Positions 1 to 7,132 of a stretch of DNA of 13,980 bases are shown here, one piece after another (within the stretch, counting starts at the first letter, position 1; each line of letters starts with the position of its first letter). The notes under the pieces were generated by a model. That model was not told the origin of the DNA. It searched no databases and was given only the letters and a program-made list of their open reading frames with translations. The DNA is from CBDTTW01 sp965363675. GTDB taxonomy: Bacteria > Bacteroidota > Rhodothermia > Rhodothermales > DASSAV01. Made by a program: the position numbers and the translations under genes. The stretch is taken from positions 1-13,980 of the forward strand of contig CBDTTW010000076.1 in assembly GCA_965363675.1 (NCBI GenBank), given 5' to 3'.

Positions 1-535
1 CGATGGGTCCGCCGATGACGCCTCCGGCGATGATGCCCGCCATGGCCGCCGCCACCGCCGCCGAAGCCGCCGCCGGCACGCCCGCCTGCTCGAAGAGCGG
101 CGCGAAGGCCAGGCCCGTGGCCGGGCCGCCGGTCATCGTGACCGAGCCGGCCAGCACGCCGAAGAGCGGGTTCAGCCCGAGCGCCAGGGCCGCGAGCGCC
201 CCCACCACGTTTTGCAGCGCCGCCACCGCCGTCGCGGCGGCGAAGAACAGCAGCACCTGCGGCCCGCCTACCCGCAGCAGCGAAAGGCTGGCTCCGAACC
301 CGATGCTCGTAAAAAACGCGACCATGAGCGGGCTCTGGAGCGTCGTGTCGAACGTGAGCGCTTCCAGGTTCGCTGCGCGCGCCGCCAGCAGCGCGAAGGC
401 CGCCAGCAGCCCGCCGATGACGGGCGCCGGGATGTTGTAGCGTTCGAGCAGCTTCACCTTGCGGCGGACGAGGTACCCGGCGAACAGCACCAGCCCGGCG
501 AAGGCCACCGTCTGGATCAGATCGAGGTGCAGCAT
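1..535 (-). CDS. gltS: Sodium/glutamate symporter GltS, N-terminal part (cut by window edge)
   Basis: Inner-membrane carrier that takes up glutamate with sodium. The reading frame opens at an ATG (533-535) and runs off the left end, giving 178 residues, a little under half of the roughly 400 residues usual for the family. Sequence seen: an N-terminal MLHLDL start, a hydrophobic helix, then IPAPVIGG at about 34-42, matching IPEPVAGG of E. coli GltS as I recall it. PLMVAFFTSIGFGA follows near 69-82, then GVLAGSVTMTGGPATG at 126-141, which aligns with the GLLAGSITLSGGHGTG substrate/ion hairpin of the family, and GGVIGGPI at the edge. The conserved GGHGTG reads GGPATG here, so specificity for glutamate is not certain. 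No Shine-Dalgarno sequence is evident; the 5' leader is pyrimidine-rich. The gene is transcribed away from the DUF1501 operon's terminator. Confidence 0.88.
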   Translation of the reverse strand, partial: MLHLDLIQTVAFAGLVLFAGYLVRRKVKLLERYNIPAPVIGGLLAAFALLAARAANLEALTFDTTLQSPLMVAFFTSIGFGASLSLLRVGGPQVLLFFAAATAVAALQNVVGALAALALGLNPLFGVLAGSVTMTGGPATGLAFAPLFEQAGVPAAASAAVAAAMAGIIAGGVIGGPI

Positions 536-575
536 GGCAAGCAGGAGGGGCGAGGGAAGCGAGGGGGCGGCCTGC

Positions 576-581
576 AATATA
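576..581 (-). promoter_or_regulatory. Candidate -10 element for gltS
   Basis: On the minus strand this reads TATATT, an AT-rich hexamer in a GC-rich leader about 40 bases upstream of the gltS start. No convincing -35 is seen at the right distance. It is a weak call based only on position and composition. Confidence 0.3.
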
Positions 582-639
582 GCTTTCGGCAGGCAAGGCG
601 CTCGCGGGTTTTAGGGCGCCCCCGTCGGGCGGCGCCGAC

Positions 640-675
640 AAAAAAGCGCCCGCCCCCTGAGCGAGGGCGGGCGCT
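640..675 (-). terminator. Rho-independent terminator of the DUF1800-DUF1501 operon
   Basis: A perfect 11-base-pair GC-rich stem (645-655 with 665-675) with a 9-base loop is followed on the minus strand by six T residues (640-645). It begins about 28 bases after the DUF1501 stop codon, so it is well placed to end transcription of that operon before gltS. Confidence 0.88.
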
Positions 676-702
676 GAAACGCGCCAGAGGCAGGGCGCCC
701 GG

Positions 703-2331
703 CTACTTCACGAGCGCCATCTTGCGCGTCTGCACGCCGAAGGGCGTTTGCAGGCGGTACAGGTACGTCCCGCTCGCCAGGTCATGCGCCTCGAAGAGCA
801 CCTCGTGCCGGCCGCTCGTCTGCGCTTCGTCCACGAGCGTGCGCACCCGCCGGCCCTGCACGTCGAACACCTCCAGCCGCACGTCGCCGGCGGCGGCGAG
901 CGAGTACTGGATGAGCGTCGTGGGGTTGAACGGGTTCGGGTAGTTGCCGTGCAGGGCGAACTGCCGGGGCAGCGCGTCTTCCTCGGCGGCCGTTGGGGCG
1001 GCGGGGGCCTGCACGAACGGCAGCGTCGTAAAGGACCCGCCGAGCAGCATCGCCACGTTGGCGGCCGGCAGCCCGAACCAGTTTTGCAGAATGGTGGCGT
1101 AGGCGCTGCGGAAGTCCGTCTCGTACTTGATGTTGCCCGAGCGGTCGAGGTCGGCCAGGTCGGGGGCTTTGCCGATCATGCCGCCCTCGACGCCGCCGCC
1201 GAAGACGAACAGGGGAGCCGCCGTGCCGTGGTCGGTGCCGTTCGAGCCGTTTTGCTTGACGCGCCGCCCGAACTCCGAGAACGTCATGACGAGCGCCTGG
1301 TCGGCCAGCCCGTGCGCGGCCAGGTCGTCGTAGAACGCCCGGACGCCGCGCCCGAGCACGTCCATGAGGCCGGCGTGCGTGCCGAGCTGGTTGGCGTGCG
1401 TGTCGAAGCCGCCGAGCGAGAGGTGGTAGATCCGCGAGCCCAGCTTGCCCTTGATGAGCCGCGCGATGATGGCGAGGTTGTTGAACAGGCTGTTGGTGGT
1501 CGGGTAGGCGACCGCGTTGACCCCCGCTTTGCCGGCCTGCTGCACCGCGCCCGCGTACTTGTACGAGCTGTTGGCGACCGTCCGCACGAAGCGCATCTCG
1601 TCGCCGGCGGTGTGGTTCGGCAGGCCCTCCATGCCGTAGAACAGCCCGCGCGCGGCAACGCGGTCGAACATCTCGGGGCTCGACATGGTCATGCCCATGA
1701 AGGCGTCCGGACCCTGGAGCATCATCGTCGAGGCGCCGCCGAGCTGCACCGCCAGCGGCGCGGCGGGCTGCTCCGAGAGGAAGTTCGGGTACGCCTCGTC
1801 GAGGTAGCGCCCTGCCCAGCCCGTCGGCAGGTTCTGGTCGGAGCGGCTGGCGCTGACCCAGATATCCGTGGCGCGGAAGTGCGAGAGGTCCGGCGAGGGG
1901 TAGCCCACGTTGCGCAGCACCGCCATCTTGCCCTCGGCGAAGAGCGGTTCGAGCGGCCGCAGGCCCGGGTGGAAACCGGCGTCGGGGGCGGCCTGCCACA
2001 CGTTGTTCTTGGCGAGGGCTATTTGCGGGCGGTTGGTGTAGTACAGATCGTTGGTATACGGCACGACCATGTTGAGGCCGTCGTTGCCGCCGTTGAGCTG
2101 GATGAGCACCAGCACGCGGTCGGTGGCGAGCGCGCCGAGCTGTTGCAGGAGCGGCGAGCTGGCGTAAGTGCTTACGGGCGTGGCTCCGAGCATGAACGCG
2201 CCGCCCATGCCGATGCCTGCCATCCGGAGAAAATCGCGCCGCGACCACTGCTTATGGTGCTCGGCGTGCGCATGGCCGTGCTCCAGGCAACTGCCCACCA
2301 CGGCGGATTCGGTGTCGTGCGAGTGATCCAT
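703..2331 (-). CDS. DUF1501 family exported protein with Tat-like signal and C-terminal T9SS-type sorting domain
   Basis: A 542-residue exported protein of unknown biochemical role. DUF1501 proteins are placed in the alkaline phosphatase/sulfatase-like fold and are usually encoded next to a DUF1800 gene, as here. Order seen: a His-rich N-terminus (HGHAHAEHH at 18-26); a Tat-like signal with RR at 31-32 in WSRRDFLRMAGIG and a hydrophobic stretch to about 58; the DUF1501 body beginning VLVLIQLNGGNDGLNMVVPY (73-92) and including SEFGRRV and TDHGTAAPLFVFGG; and a C-terminal domain from 463 to 542 that opens NYPNPFNPTT and ends GTYLYRLQ...KMALVK, typical of T9SS type A sorting domains and FlgD-like Ig folds. 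It starts 15 bases after the DUF1800 stop, so the two are surely co-transcribed. No strong ribosome binding site precedes the ATG. A Tat signal combined with a T9SS tail is unusual. Confidence 0.9.
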   Translation of the reverse strand: MDHSHDTESAVVGSCLEHGHAHAEHHKQWSRRDFLRMAGIGMGGAFMLGATPVSTYASSPLLQQLGALATDRVLVLIQLNGGNDGLNMVVPYTNDLYYTNRPQIALAKNNVWQAAPDAGFHPGLRPLEPLFAEGKMAVLRNVGYPSPDLSHFRATDIWVSASRSDQNLPTGWAGRYLDEAYPNFLSEQPAAPLAVQLGGASTMMLQGPDAFMGMTMSSPEMFDRVAARGLFYGMEGLPNHTAGDEMRFVRTVANSSYKYAGAVQQAGKAGVNAVAYPTTNSLFNNLAIIARLIKGKLGSRIYHLSLGGFDTHANQLGTHAGLMDVLGRGVRAFYDDLAAHGLADQALVMTFSEFGRRVKQNGSNGTDHGTAAPLFVFGGGVEGGMIGKAPDLADLDRSGNIKYETDFRSAYATILQNWFGLPAANVAMLLGGSFTTLPFVQAPAAPTAAEEDALPRQFALHGNYPNPFNPTTLIQYSLAAAGDVRLEVFDVQGRRVRTLVDEAQTSGRHEVLFEAHDLASGTYLYRLQTPFGVQTRKMALVK

Positions 2332-2346
2332 GGTCGAGGGGGCCGT

Positions 2347-3903
2347 TTAGTTGAGTTGGAACTCGGGGAGCAGGGAGAGGAAGCGAACGTACGACCGCAG
2401 CAGCGCCGGAGCGCCCGCGTTGGTCAGGTTCCAGTCGTACCACGGCTTGCCGCCCAGGAACGTCTTGCTCAGCTCCTGCGCGTAGGCGGGCGCCGTCCGG
2501 ATGGGGGCGGGCACGCCGGCGGGGGAGGCGAAATCGTTGCTCGACTTTTCGATGGGCACGGCGCGCACCGGGACGGCCAGGAAGTGCTGTGCCAGCAGCA
2601 CCGGCAGCCGGAAGGCTTCGGGCTGGCCTTCGAGCACGCGCAAGGCCGGATCGACGGCTTCGACGCTCGTTTCGAGCAGGCGGCGGCTCAGCCCGATGAG
2701 GTCGAGGTGCTTGTTCAGGTCGCTGCTGGAAAGGAAGAGCTCGATGCCGTGCCACCGCACCGGAAGGGTCGTCGTCGTGAGCCAGTCGTGGTAGCCGGGC
2801 CAGCCGGCCACGTTAGGCGGGTTGAGCAGTTGCTGCGCGGTGAGGGCGGCGTAGCGCTCGGCGTGGTTGCGCACCGAGGGTTGCACGGCGGCGTGCGTCT
2901 CGGTGAGGAAGCCGGCGAACAGCTCGATGGGGCTTTTGAGCATGGCCCCCGAAAACCGCTCTTCGTAGAAATGCGCGCTTTTGAGCAGCAGCCGGAGCGG
3001 GTAGGAGATTTGCCCGCGCCCCTCGATGAGCACGCTCGCCAGCCCGGCTACGATGCGCTCGTCGGCGACGGGGTGCACGAAGTGCTGGTAGAGCTTGCGG
3101 CAGATGTAGTGCGCCGTCTGGCGGGCGCGCGTCTCGAAGATGATCTGTAGCACGTCGTCGTAGCCGTAGGCCCCCGTACGCCCGAAGAACGTTTTCTGGC
3201 CCGTATCGTGGCGGCCCGGGTTGAAGCTGACCTTGTCGGTGTAGCGGTCGTACTGCCAGCCCGTGAGCGCGCGCGCGATCTGCTCGATGTCCTGCTGCGT
3301 GTAGTTGGCGGCGCCGTCCGGACCGACCTGGCCCATCGTGAAGAGCTCCAGCAGCTCGCGGGCGTAGTTCTCGTTCGGCTTGCCCTTTACGTTCTGCACG
3401 CCGTTGAGGTAGATGAGCATGGCCGGCGTCTTGCCGACCTCGCTCAGGAGCGTTTTGAAATCGCCCAGGGCATGCGTGCGCAGCAGGCGCACGTAGGCGT
3501 TGCCGATGGTCGCCAGTTCATACCGGCGCTGCTCGGTAGCAAAGTGGTCGTGCCAGAACAGGGTCATGCGCTCGCGCAGACCGGCGGCGGGCATCAGGCT
3601 CACCCAGTCGCGGCGAAAGGCCGCGACGTTTTCGTTGTTGACCTTCTGGAAAGCTTGCTTGTCGGCGTCCGAGGCGGCGGAGGGCGGGGGCAGCAGGTTC
3701 GCCCAAGCGGGTTCCGGCGGCATGGGCGCCGCCAGGGCCGCATCCACGAGGAGGTCGGCGGCGACCTCGGCCGTCAGGCCCACGAGCGGGCCTACCGCGT
3801 CGGCGCGATGCCCGATGCCGGTGCGGCGCAGCAGATGCGTCGCCGCCCGGCGGTCCAGGGCCGGGGCATACATTTCAAGTCCGCCTGACTGTTGCGTTCG
3901 CAT
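2347..3903 (-). CDS. DUF1800 family protein, first gene of the DUF1800-DUF1501 operon
   Basis: A 518-residue DUF1800 (PF08811-type) protein; the molecular function of the family is not established. Seen: the N-terminal ATHLLRRTGIG at 21-31; FWHDHF at 116-121; then the family's most conserved block, LNGVQNVKGKPNENYARELL (166-185) running on into ELFTMG, and ALTGW at 212-216. All of these are hallmark positions. No signal peptide is visible, unlike its partner, which carries an export signal. Two starts are possible: the outermost ATG at 3903, preceded by a weak AAGG, or an ATG at 3873 (M11) preceded by AGGCGG with 7-base spacing. The second would give 508 residues and begins just before the family-typical N-terminus. 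The gene ends 15 bases before DUF1501. The two families usually travel together, suggesting a shared envelope or surface role (inference). Confidence 0.9.
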   Translation of the reverse strand: MRTQQSGGLEMYAPALDRRAATHLLRRTGIGHRADAVGPLVGLTAEVAADLLVDAALAAPMPPEPAWANLLPPPSAASDADKQAFQKVNNENVAAFRRDWVSLMPAAGLRERMTLFWHDHFATEQRRYELATIGNAYVRLLRTHALGDFKTLLSEVGKTPAMLIYLNGVQNVKGKPNENYARELLELFTMGQVGPDGAANYTQQDIEQIARALTGWQYDRYTDKVSFNPGRHDTGQKTFFGRTGAYGYDDVLQIIFETRARQTAHYICRKLYQHFVHPVADERIVAGLASVLIEGRGQISYPLRLLLKSAHFYEERFSGAMLKSPIELFAGFLTETHAAVQPSVRNHAERYAALTAQQLLNPPNVAGWPGYHDWLTTTTLPVRWHGIELFLSSSDLNKHLDLIGLSRRLLETSVEAVDPALRVLEGQPEAFRLPVLLAQHFLAVPVRAVPIEKSSNDFASPAGVPAPIRTAPAYAQELSKTFLGGKPWYDWNLTNAGAPALLRSYVRFLSLLPEFQLN

Positions 3904-4185
3904 GAGCCTTGGATGTTCTGGTTAGGAAGGCGCCGGCCCCCTCAGGATACACACGCCCCCGGTCTGAGGTGTGGCGAGGATGTCACGGAATAACACTGAT
4001 TTGGAGCCCGTTCGCGTTGCGCAAACGAACCCGGCGTCCGTCGCAAGCCCCGATGCCGCAAGCGCCGAGGGCGCGGCCGTGCATGTGTTACGTACTTGTA
4101 ATACGAAAACTTACGCTGCAACCCGGCTCCAAGCATTATGTTCACTTTCGACGTTTTGTTTTTTTCTTATCTCCCGGAGGAGCGT
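3904..4185. other. Divergent intergenic region, no gene supported
   Basis: These 282 bases separate the DUF1800 gene (minus) from the secreted-protein gene (plus) and should hold promoters for both. The right part (about 4083-4175) is notably AT-richer than its surroundings and ends in a T-rich run before the GGAGG of the next gene. I could not fix a convincing -35/-10 pair on either strand. Two small open frames that cross the region show no family resemblance and have ordinary GC-rich shadow composition. Confidence 0.5.
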
Positions 4186-4695
4186 ATGTTCAATCGTCTG
4201 AAGTACTTGCCGGCGTTGCTGGCGGCCCTGTTGCTTGCCACGGCAAGCCCCGTATCGGCGCAGTCTGCGACCGAAGCTGAAAGCGCTTCTGAGGCGACGG
4301 TGCGCAAAGCCGGCGACTACGCGAGCATGATGGACGCGATGAATAACGTGAGCGGCCGCATCAAGGATTATAACGCGGTCACCGGCAAGACCCCGGACGA
4401 CTTCCAGGTGGTAGATGCTCGTACGGTAGTTCCGGCCTCGGACCTGGAAGCGTTCCAGCAGAGCGTCGTCGAGAACGACCACTACGTAAGCTATCTGCGC
4501 AACGTCTCGGGTAAGATCGCCCTCATCAAGAAGGCGCTCGACGGCAGCAAGGTGGCCCCGGAGTCCGTGGTGGCCTTGGACGTGCTGCCGGATGACACGG
4601 TGGTGATCTACTACGACGGCGGCCCGGCCGCCTCGGGGGAGGCTTCCGACGACACGGCTGCGGAGGGGGCAGCGGCCGCTTCGGACCATAATTAA
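4186..4695 (+). CDS. Small secreted protein of unknown function
   Basis: A 169-residue protein I do not recognise. The chosen ATG follows a good ribosome binding site (GGAGGAG, 4177-4183) and gives a clean Sec signal peptide, MFNRLKYLPALLAALLLATA then SPVSA, with probable cleavage before Q26. An upstream in-frame ATG at 4138 would bury the signal and lacks a binding site. The mature part is acidic and Ala/Ser-rich at both ends (residues 26-40 and 147-169). The core (44-145) holds two similar helical segments with the motif NVSG[R/K]I at 54-59 and 106-111, and a possible beta hairpin VVALDVLPDDTVVIYYDGG. No cysteines or lipobox are present, so it is probably soluble in the periplasm or released. 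The gene stands alone and is followed by its own terminator. Confidence 0.85.
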   Translation: MFNRLKYLPALLAALLLATASPVSAQSATEAESASEATVRKAGDYASMMDAMNNVSGRIKDYNAVTGKTPDDFQVVDARTVVPASDLEAFQQSVVENDHYVSYLRNVSGKIALIKKALDGSKVAPESVVALDVLPDDTVVIYYDGGPAASGEASDDTAAEGAAAASDHN

Positions 4696-4732
4696 GCGGC
4701 AAGGGCCCCGCCTCGGCGCGCGGCCCGCAACG

Positions 4733-4774
4733 AAACGGGCAGGGACGGCTTTCGCAGCCGCTCCTGCCCGTTTT
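4733..4774 (+). terminator. Hairpin terminator between the secreted-protein gene and the convergent HDOD gene
   Basis: An 11-base-pair outer stem (4733-4743 with 4763-4773), one G-U pair, one mismatch and a 5-base-pair inner stem (4746-4750 with 4756-4760) form a long hairpin with loop TTCGC, ending in TTTT on the plus strand. On the minus strand the trailing T run is only three bases, so it is a better terminator for the plus gene but may serve both. Confidence 0.8.
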
Positions 4775-4810
4775 GCTTTCAGGCGATTGCCTTGCTCAGC
4801 CGGGGGGCGC

Positions 4811-5734
4811 TTACTCCTGGTCGTTCGCGTCGTCGAGGCCGGGCCGGGCGATCTCGCCCACGAGCCGGCGCACATGCGGGGTATGGTCGTCGATGAGCGA
4901 GGCGATTTCGGCCGCCGTTGCGCGCGCCGCCGAGGCGAAGCGTTCCGCCGAGTCGGGAGGCGCGAAGGCGAGGATCGAGCCTTCGGCCGTGCACACGCTG
5001 ACGGCGGCCGCCACGCTGGTATGCAGCGCCAGGGCCATCGCGTGATAGCGCGCCCCCGAGGCATACTCCGGCTGCGTGTAGTGGCCCACCAGCGCGACCA
5101 GCTCCTCCGGGAAGTTCCAGAACGTCGTCGCCTTCAGCCCCAGCTCTTCATGGTCGGCCCCGAAAATCAGCGCCTCGGACTGGCGCTCCGGGCCGCCGGG
5201 GTTGCCCGAAGTCAGCCAGAGCGCTTCGTAATCGTACGGGCGGTTGTAGAGCAGCACCAGGCGGCCGGTCGTGTGGAGCAGACCCGCCGTGTAGGCGCTC
5301 GTCGCGAGAGGCAGTTGGAGGCTGCGCGCGAGGTAATCGCAGAACGAGGCGGCTCCGACGCTCATGCAAATAATTTGCTCGAAGATCCGCATCTGCTCAT
5401 CGGTGCGCGCAATAGCGCGTAGCTTGAGCAGCGCCTCGGTCATGACGATGTTGCAGACTTCGTTGAAGCCGAGCAGAAACACTGCTACGCTGATATCGGC
5501 GACCTGCTCGCGCAGGCCGAAGTGCGCCGAGTTGACGCGCCGCAGCACCGCCGTAGCGACGACGGGATCCATATGGACGACGGCCGAGAGCTTGGACGTG
5601 TCGCCGGAGCCGGACGAGACGAGCCGCGCCACCTCGATCACCGTTCGGGGGAGCGGCGGGTAACGCATCCGCTCGACGGCTTCGGGAGCGAGGCGGGTCG
5701 CCGGGGTAGGGGGGGTGAAGCGCGGAGTATACAT
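4811..5734 (-). CDS. HDOD domain protein
   Basis: A 307-residue cytoplasmic protein with one HDOD domain (PF08668), a degenerate relative of HD phosphohydrolases found in signalling and stress regulators. Domain seen from about residue 25 to 225: YPPLPRTVIEVARLVSSG, then VVHMDPVVATAVLRRVNSAHFG (53-73), LLGFNEV, and GLLHTTGRL at 151-159, where the catalytic HD of true HD enzymes is HT (H154-T155). ADHEELG at 193-199 and FWNFPEELVALVGHY follow. Loss of the Asp fits HDOD proteins, which are not thought to hydrolyse nucleotides. The last 80 residues are an alpha-helical tail with no second domain (no GGDEF, EAL or receiver). The start chosen (ATG at 5734) has AGGGA upstream; an in-frame extension to 5818 adds 28 Arg/Pro-rich residues without family support. 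Substrate or partner unknown. Confidence 0.88.
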   Translation of the reverse strand: MYTPRFTPPTPATRLAPEAVERMRYPPLPRTVIEVARLVSSGSGDTSKLSAVVHMDPVVATAVLRRVNSAHFGLREQVADISVAVFLLGFNEVCNIVMTEALLKLRAIARTDEQMRIFEQIICMSVGAASFCDYLARSLQLPLATSAYTAGLLHTTGRLVLLYNRPYDYEALWLTSGNPGGPERQSEALIFGADHEELGLKATTFWNFPEELVALVGHYTQPEYASGARYHAMALALHTSVAAAVSVCTAEGSILAFAPPDSAERFASAARATAAEIASLIDDHTPHVRRLVGEIARPGLDDANDQE

Positions 5735-5914
5735 CGGGTCCCTGAGGGGATGCGGCAAGGCGCCTGCTCTTCGTTCGCTGTGATGACGACTATACGGAGG
5801 GCATCGGCGGGTTTCCACGCGTCTTAAACTGACCCGGCAGAATATTATTTATGCACGACGGCCCGGAGCGCGGGCTTCTTCAGCACATTCAATCTCCTGG
5901 AAGAAAAGAACGCC
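5735..5914. other. Divergent promoter region between HDOD and lactonase genes
   Basis: This 180-base divergent gap contains an AT-rich island at 5841-5853 (AATATTATTTATG) in otherwise GC-rich DNA, with TTAAAC at 5824-5829 upstream of it. The island could be the -10 region of the lactonase gene, about 60 bases before its start. No exact spacing match to a sigma-70 or Bacteroidota consensus is seen, so this is only a position-based suggestion. Confidence 0.35.
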
Positions 5915-7066
5915 ATGCCGACGCGAAGACGGATGATCCAATACCTGGCCGCCGGGGCCGCCGGCCTGCTGGCCGGGTGCGCCGCCCTCCCGCGCCGCCG
6001 CGCCGCTGCGCCGCGCCGCCTGTACATCGGGACGTTCAGCGTGCGCGGCAGCGAGGGCATCTACCACGCCGCCTTCGACGACGAGGAGGGCGCGCTGCAC
6101 CTCACCGGGCATACGGGCGGCGTGCAAAGCCCCGCCTTTCTGGCGGCTCCGCCCGGCGCCGACTATGTGTACGCCGTCGAGGAGACCGAAACCTACGAGG
6201 GCGCGTCCGGCGGCAGTGTGGCGGCCTTCGCGCGCAGCGCGGCAGGCGATCTGCGCTTCATCAACCGGCAAGCCTCGCGGGGCGGCTCGCCCTGCCACAT
6301 CGCCGTCTCGGCGCGGCGCCGGTGCGCGGTCGTCTCGAACTACAGCGGCGGCAGCGTCGCCGTGTTGCCGCTGCGCGCGGATGGCGGTCTCGATCCGGCC
6401 TCGGCGTTCGTGCAGCACACCGGCTCCGGCCCTCATGCAGAGCGTCAGCAAGGCCCGCACGTCCACTCGGCGACGTTTGGCCCCGGCGAGCGCATCGTGT
6501 ACGTGGCCGACCTCGGCGCCGACCGCGTGATTCCCTACACCCTCGACCCGGGCGGGCGGCTCCGGGGCGCCCCGGAGCCGTTCCGCGCCGCCCCAGGCTC
6601 GGGGCCGCGCCACACCGCCCTGCACCCCTCCGGGCGCTGGCTCTACGTGGCCGGCGAGCTGTCCTCGACCGTCTCGGCGCTGCGCATCGACCCGCAGAGC
6701 GGCGCCCTGGAGCACGTCGCCACGCGGAGCACGCTGCCCGAGGGGTGGCAGGGCGAGAACACCAACGCCGATATCCACGCCACGCCGGACGGGCGCTTCG
6801 TGCTCGTCTCGAACCGGGGGCGCGACAGCCTGGCCGTGTTCGCCGTGGACGCTGCGACGGGCGCGCTTGCCCCGGCCGGGCATCAGCCGACGGGCGGGCG
6901 CACGCCGCGCAACTTCGCCATTGCGCCTTCAGGCCGGTGGGTGCTGGCGGCCAACCAGAACTCCGATGAGATCGTCGTTTTTTCGTTGAATCCCGAAACC
7001 GGCGGGCTCGCGGAAACCGGCGCGCGCGTACAAGTTCCGTCGCCCGTTTGTATACTGTTTGCTTGA
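5915..7066 (+). CDS. Exported lactonase-family beta-propeller lipoprotein (6-phosphogluconolactonase-like)
   Basis: A 383-residue member of the lactonase family (PF10282), which forms a seven-bladed beta-propeller and includes E. coli Pgl, the cytosolic 6-phosphogluconolactonase. Family blocks seen: RRLYIGTFS near 34-42; SRGGSPCHIAVS; GPHVHSATFGPG followed by VYVADLGADRVIPYTL; GSGPRHTALHPSGRWLYV followed by GELSSTV; NADIHATPDGRFVLVSNRG; and GRTPRNFAIAPSGRWVLAANQN. The N-terminus is unlike Pgl: a Tat-like TRRRMIQYL at 3-11, then AAGAAGLLAGC with a lipobox cysteine at 22. It is therefore probably a membrane-anchored lipoprotein outside the cytoplasm, so a role in the pentose phosphate pathway is doubtful and the substrate is unknown. 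The ATG follows GGAAG. The HiPIP gene follows 66 bases downstream, so co-transcription is possible. Confidence 0.9.
   Translation: MPTRRRMIQYLAAGAAGLLAGCAALPRRRAAAPRRLYIGTFSVRGSEGIYHAAFDDEEGALHLTGHTGGVQSPAFLAAPPGADYVYAVEETETYEGASGGSVAAFARSAAGDLRFINRQASRGGSPCHIAVSARRRCAVVSNYSGGSVAVLPLRADGGLDPASAFVQHTGSGPHAERQQGPHVHSATFGPGERIVYVADLGADRVIPYTLDPGGRLRGAPEPFRAAPGSGPRHTALHPSGRWLYVAGELSSTVSALRIDPQSGALEHVATRSTLPEGWQGENTNADIHATPDGRFVLVSNRGRDSLAVFAVDAATGALAPAGHQPTGGRTPRNFAIAPSGRWVLAANQNSDEIVVFSLNPETGGLAETGARVQVPSPVCILFA
7028..7056 (+). promoter_or_regulatory. Candidate promoter for the HiPIP gene inside the lactonase 3' end
   Basis: TATACT at 7051-7056 matches five of six -10 bases and lies about 77 bases before the HiPIP start, within the last codons of the lactonase gene. 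The -35 position (7028-7033, GTACAA) is a poor match. It would let HiPIP be expressed independently of the lactonase. Confidence 0.35.
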
Positions 7067-7132
7067 TTGGATGGTCGCCTGCCTTTGGGCCGGCCCCGCC
7101 CGCCCCTTCACTCTCCTAAACGGTTTGCTCCC

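Noticed and set aside
541..570. G-rich tract (runs of 2-5 G) upstream of gltS, possible G-quadruplex
   Set aside because: Only three runs reach three or more G; similar purine tracts are expected in DNA this GC-rich, so no support beyond composition.
782..2248. 488-residue minus-strand frame overlapping DUF1501
   Set aside because: Out-of-frame shadow, Arg/Ala-rich; the DUF1501 frame has clear motifs throughout.
748..3150. 800-residue open frame on the plus strand across the DUF1501/DUF1800 genes
   Set aside because: It lies antisense to two genes with strong family motifs; its Arg/Val/Glu/Gly-rich composition is typical of a shadow frame in GC-rich DNA, and no motif is seen.
3909..4280. 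Small frames in the intergenic region before the secreted-protein gene
   Set aside because: No ribosome binding site or family resemblance, and they run into the better-supported gene starting at 4186.
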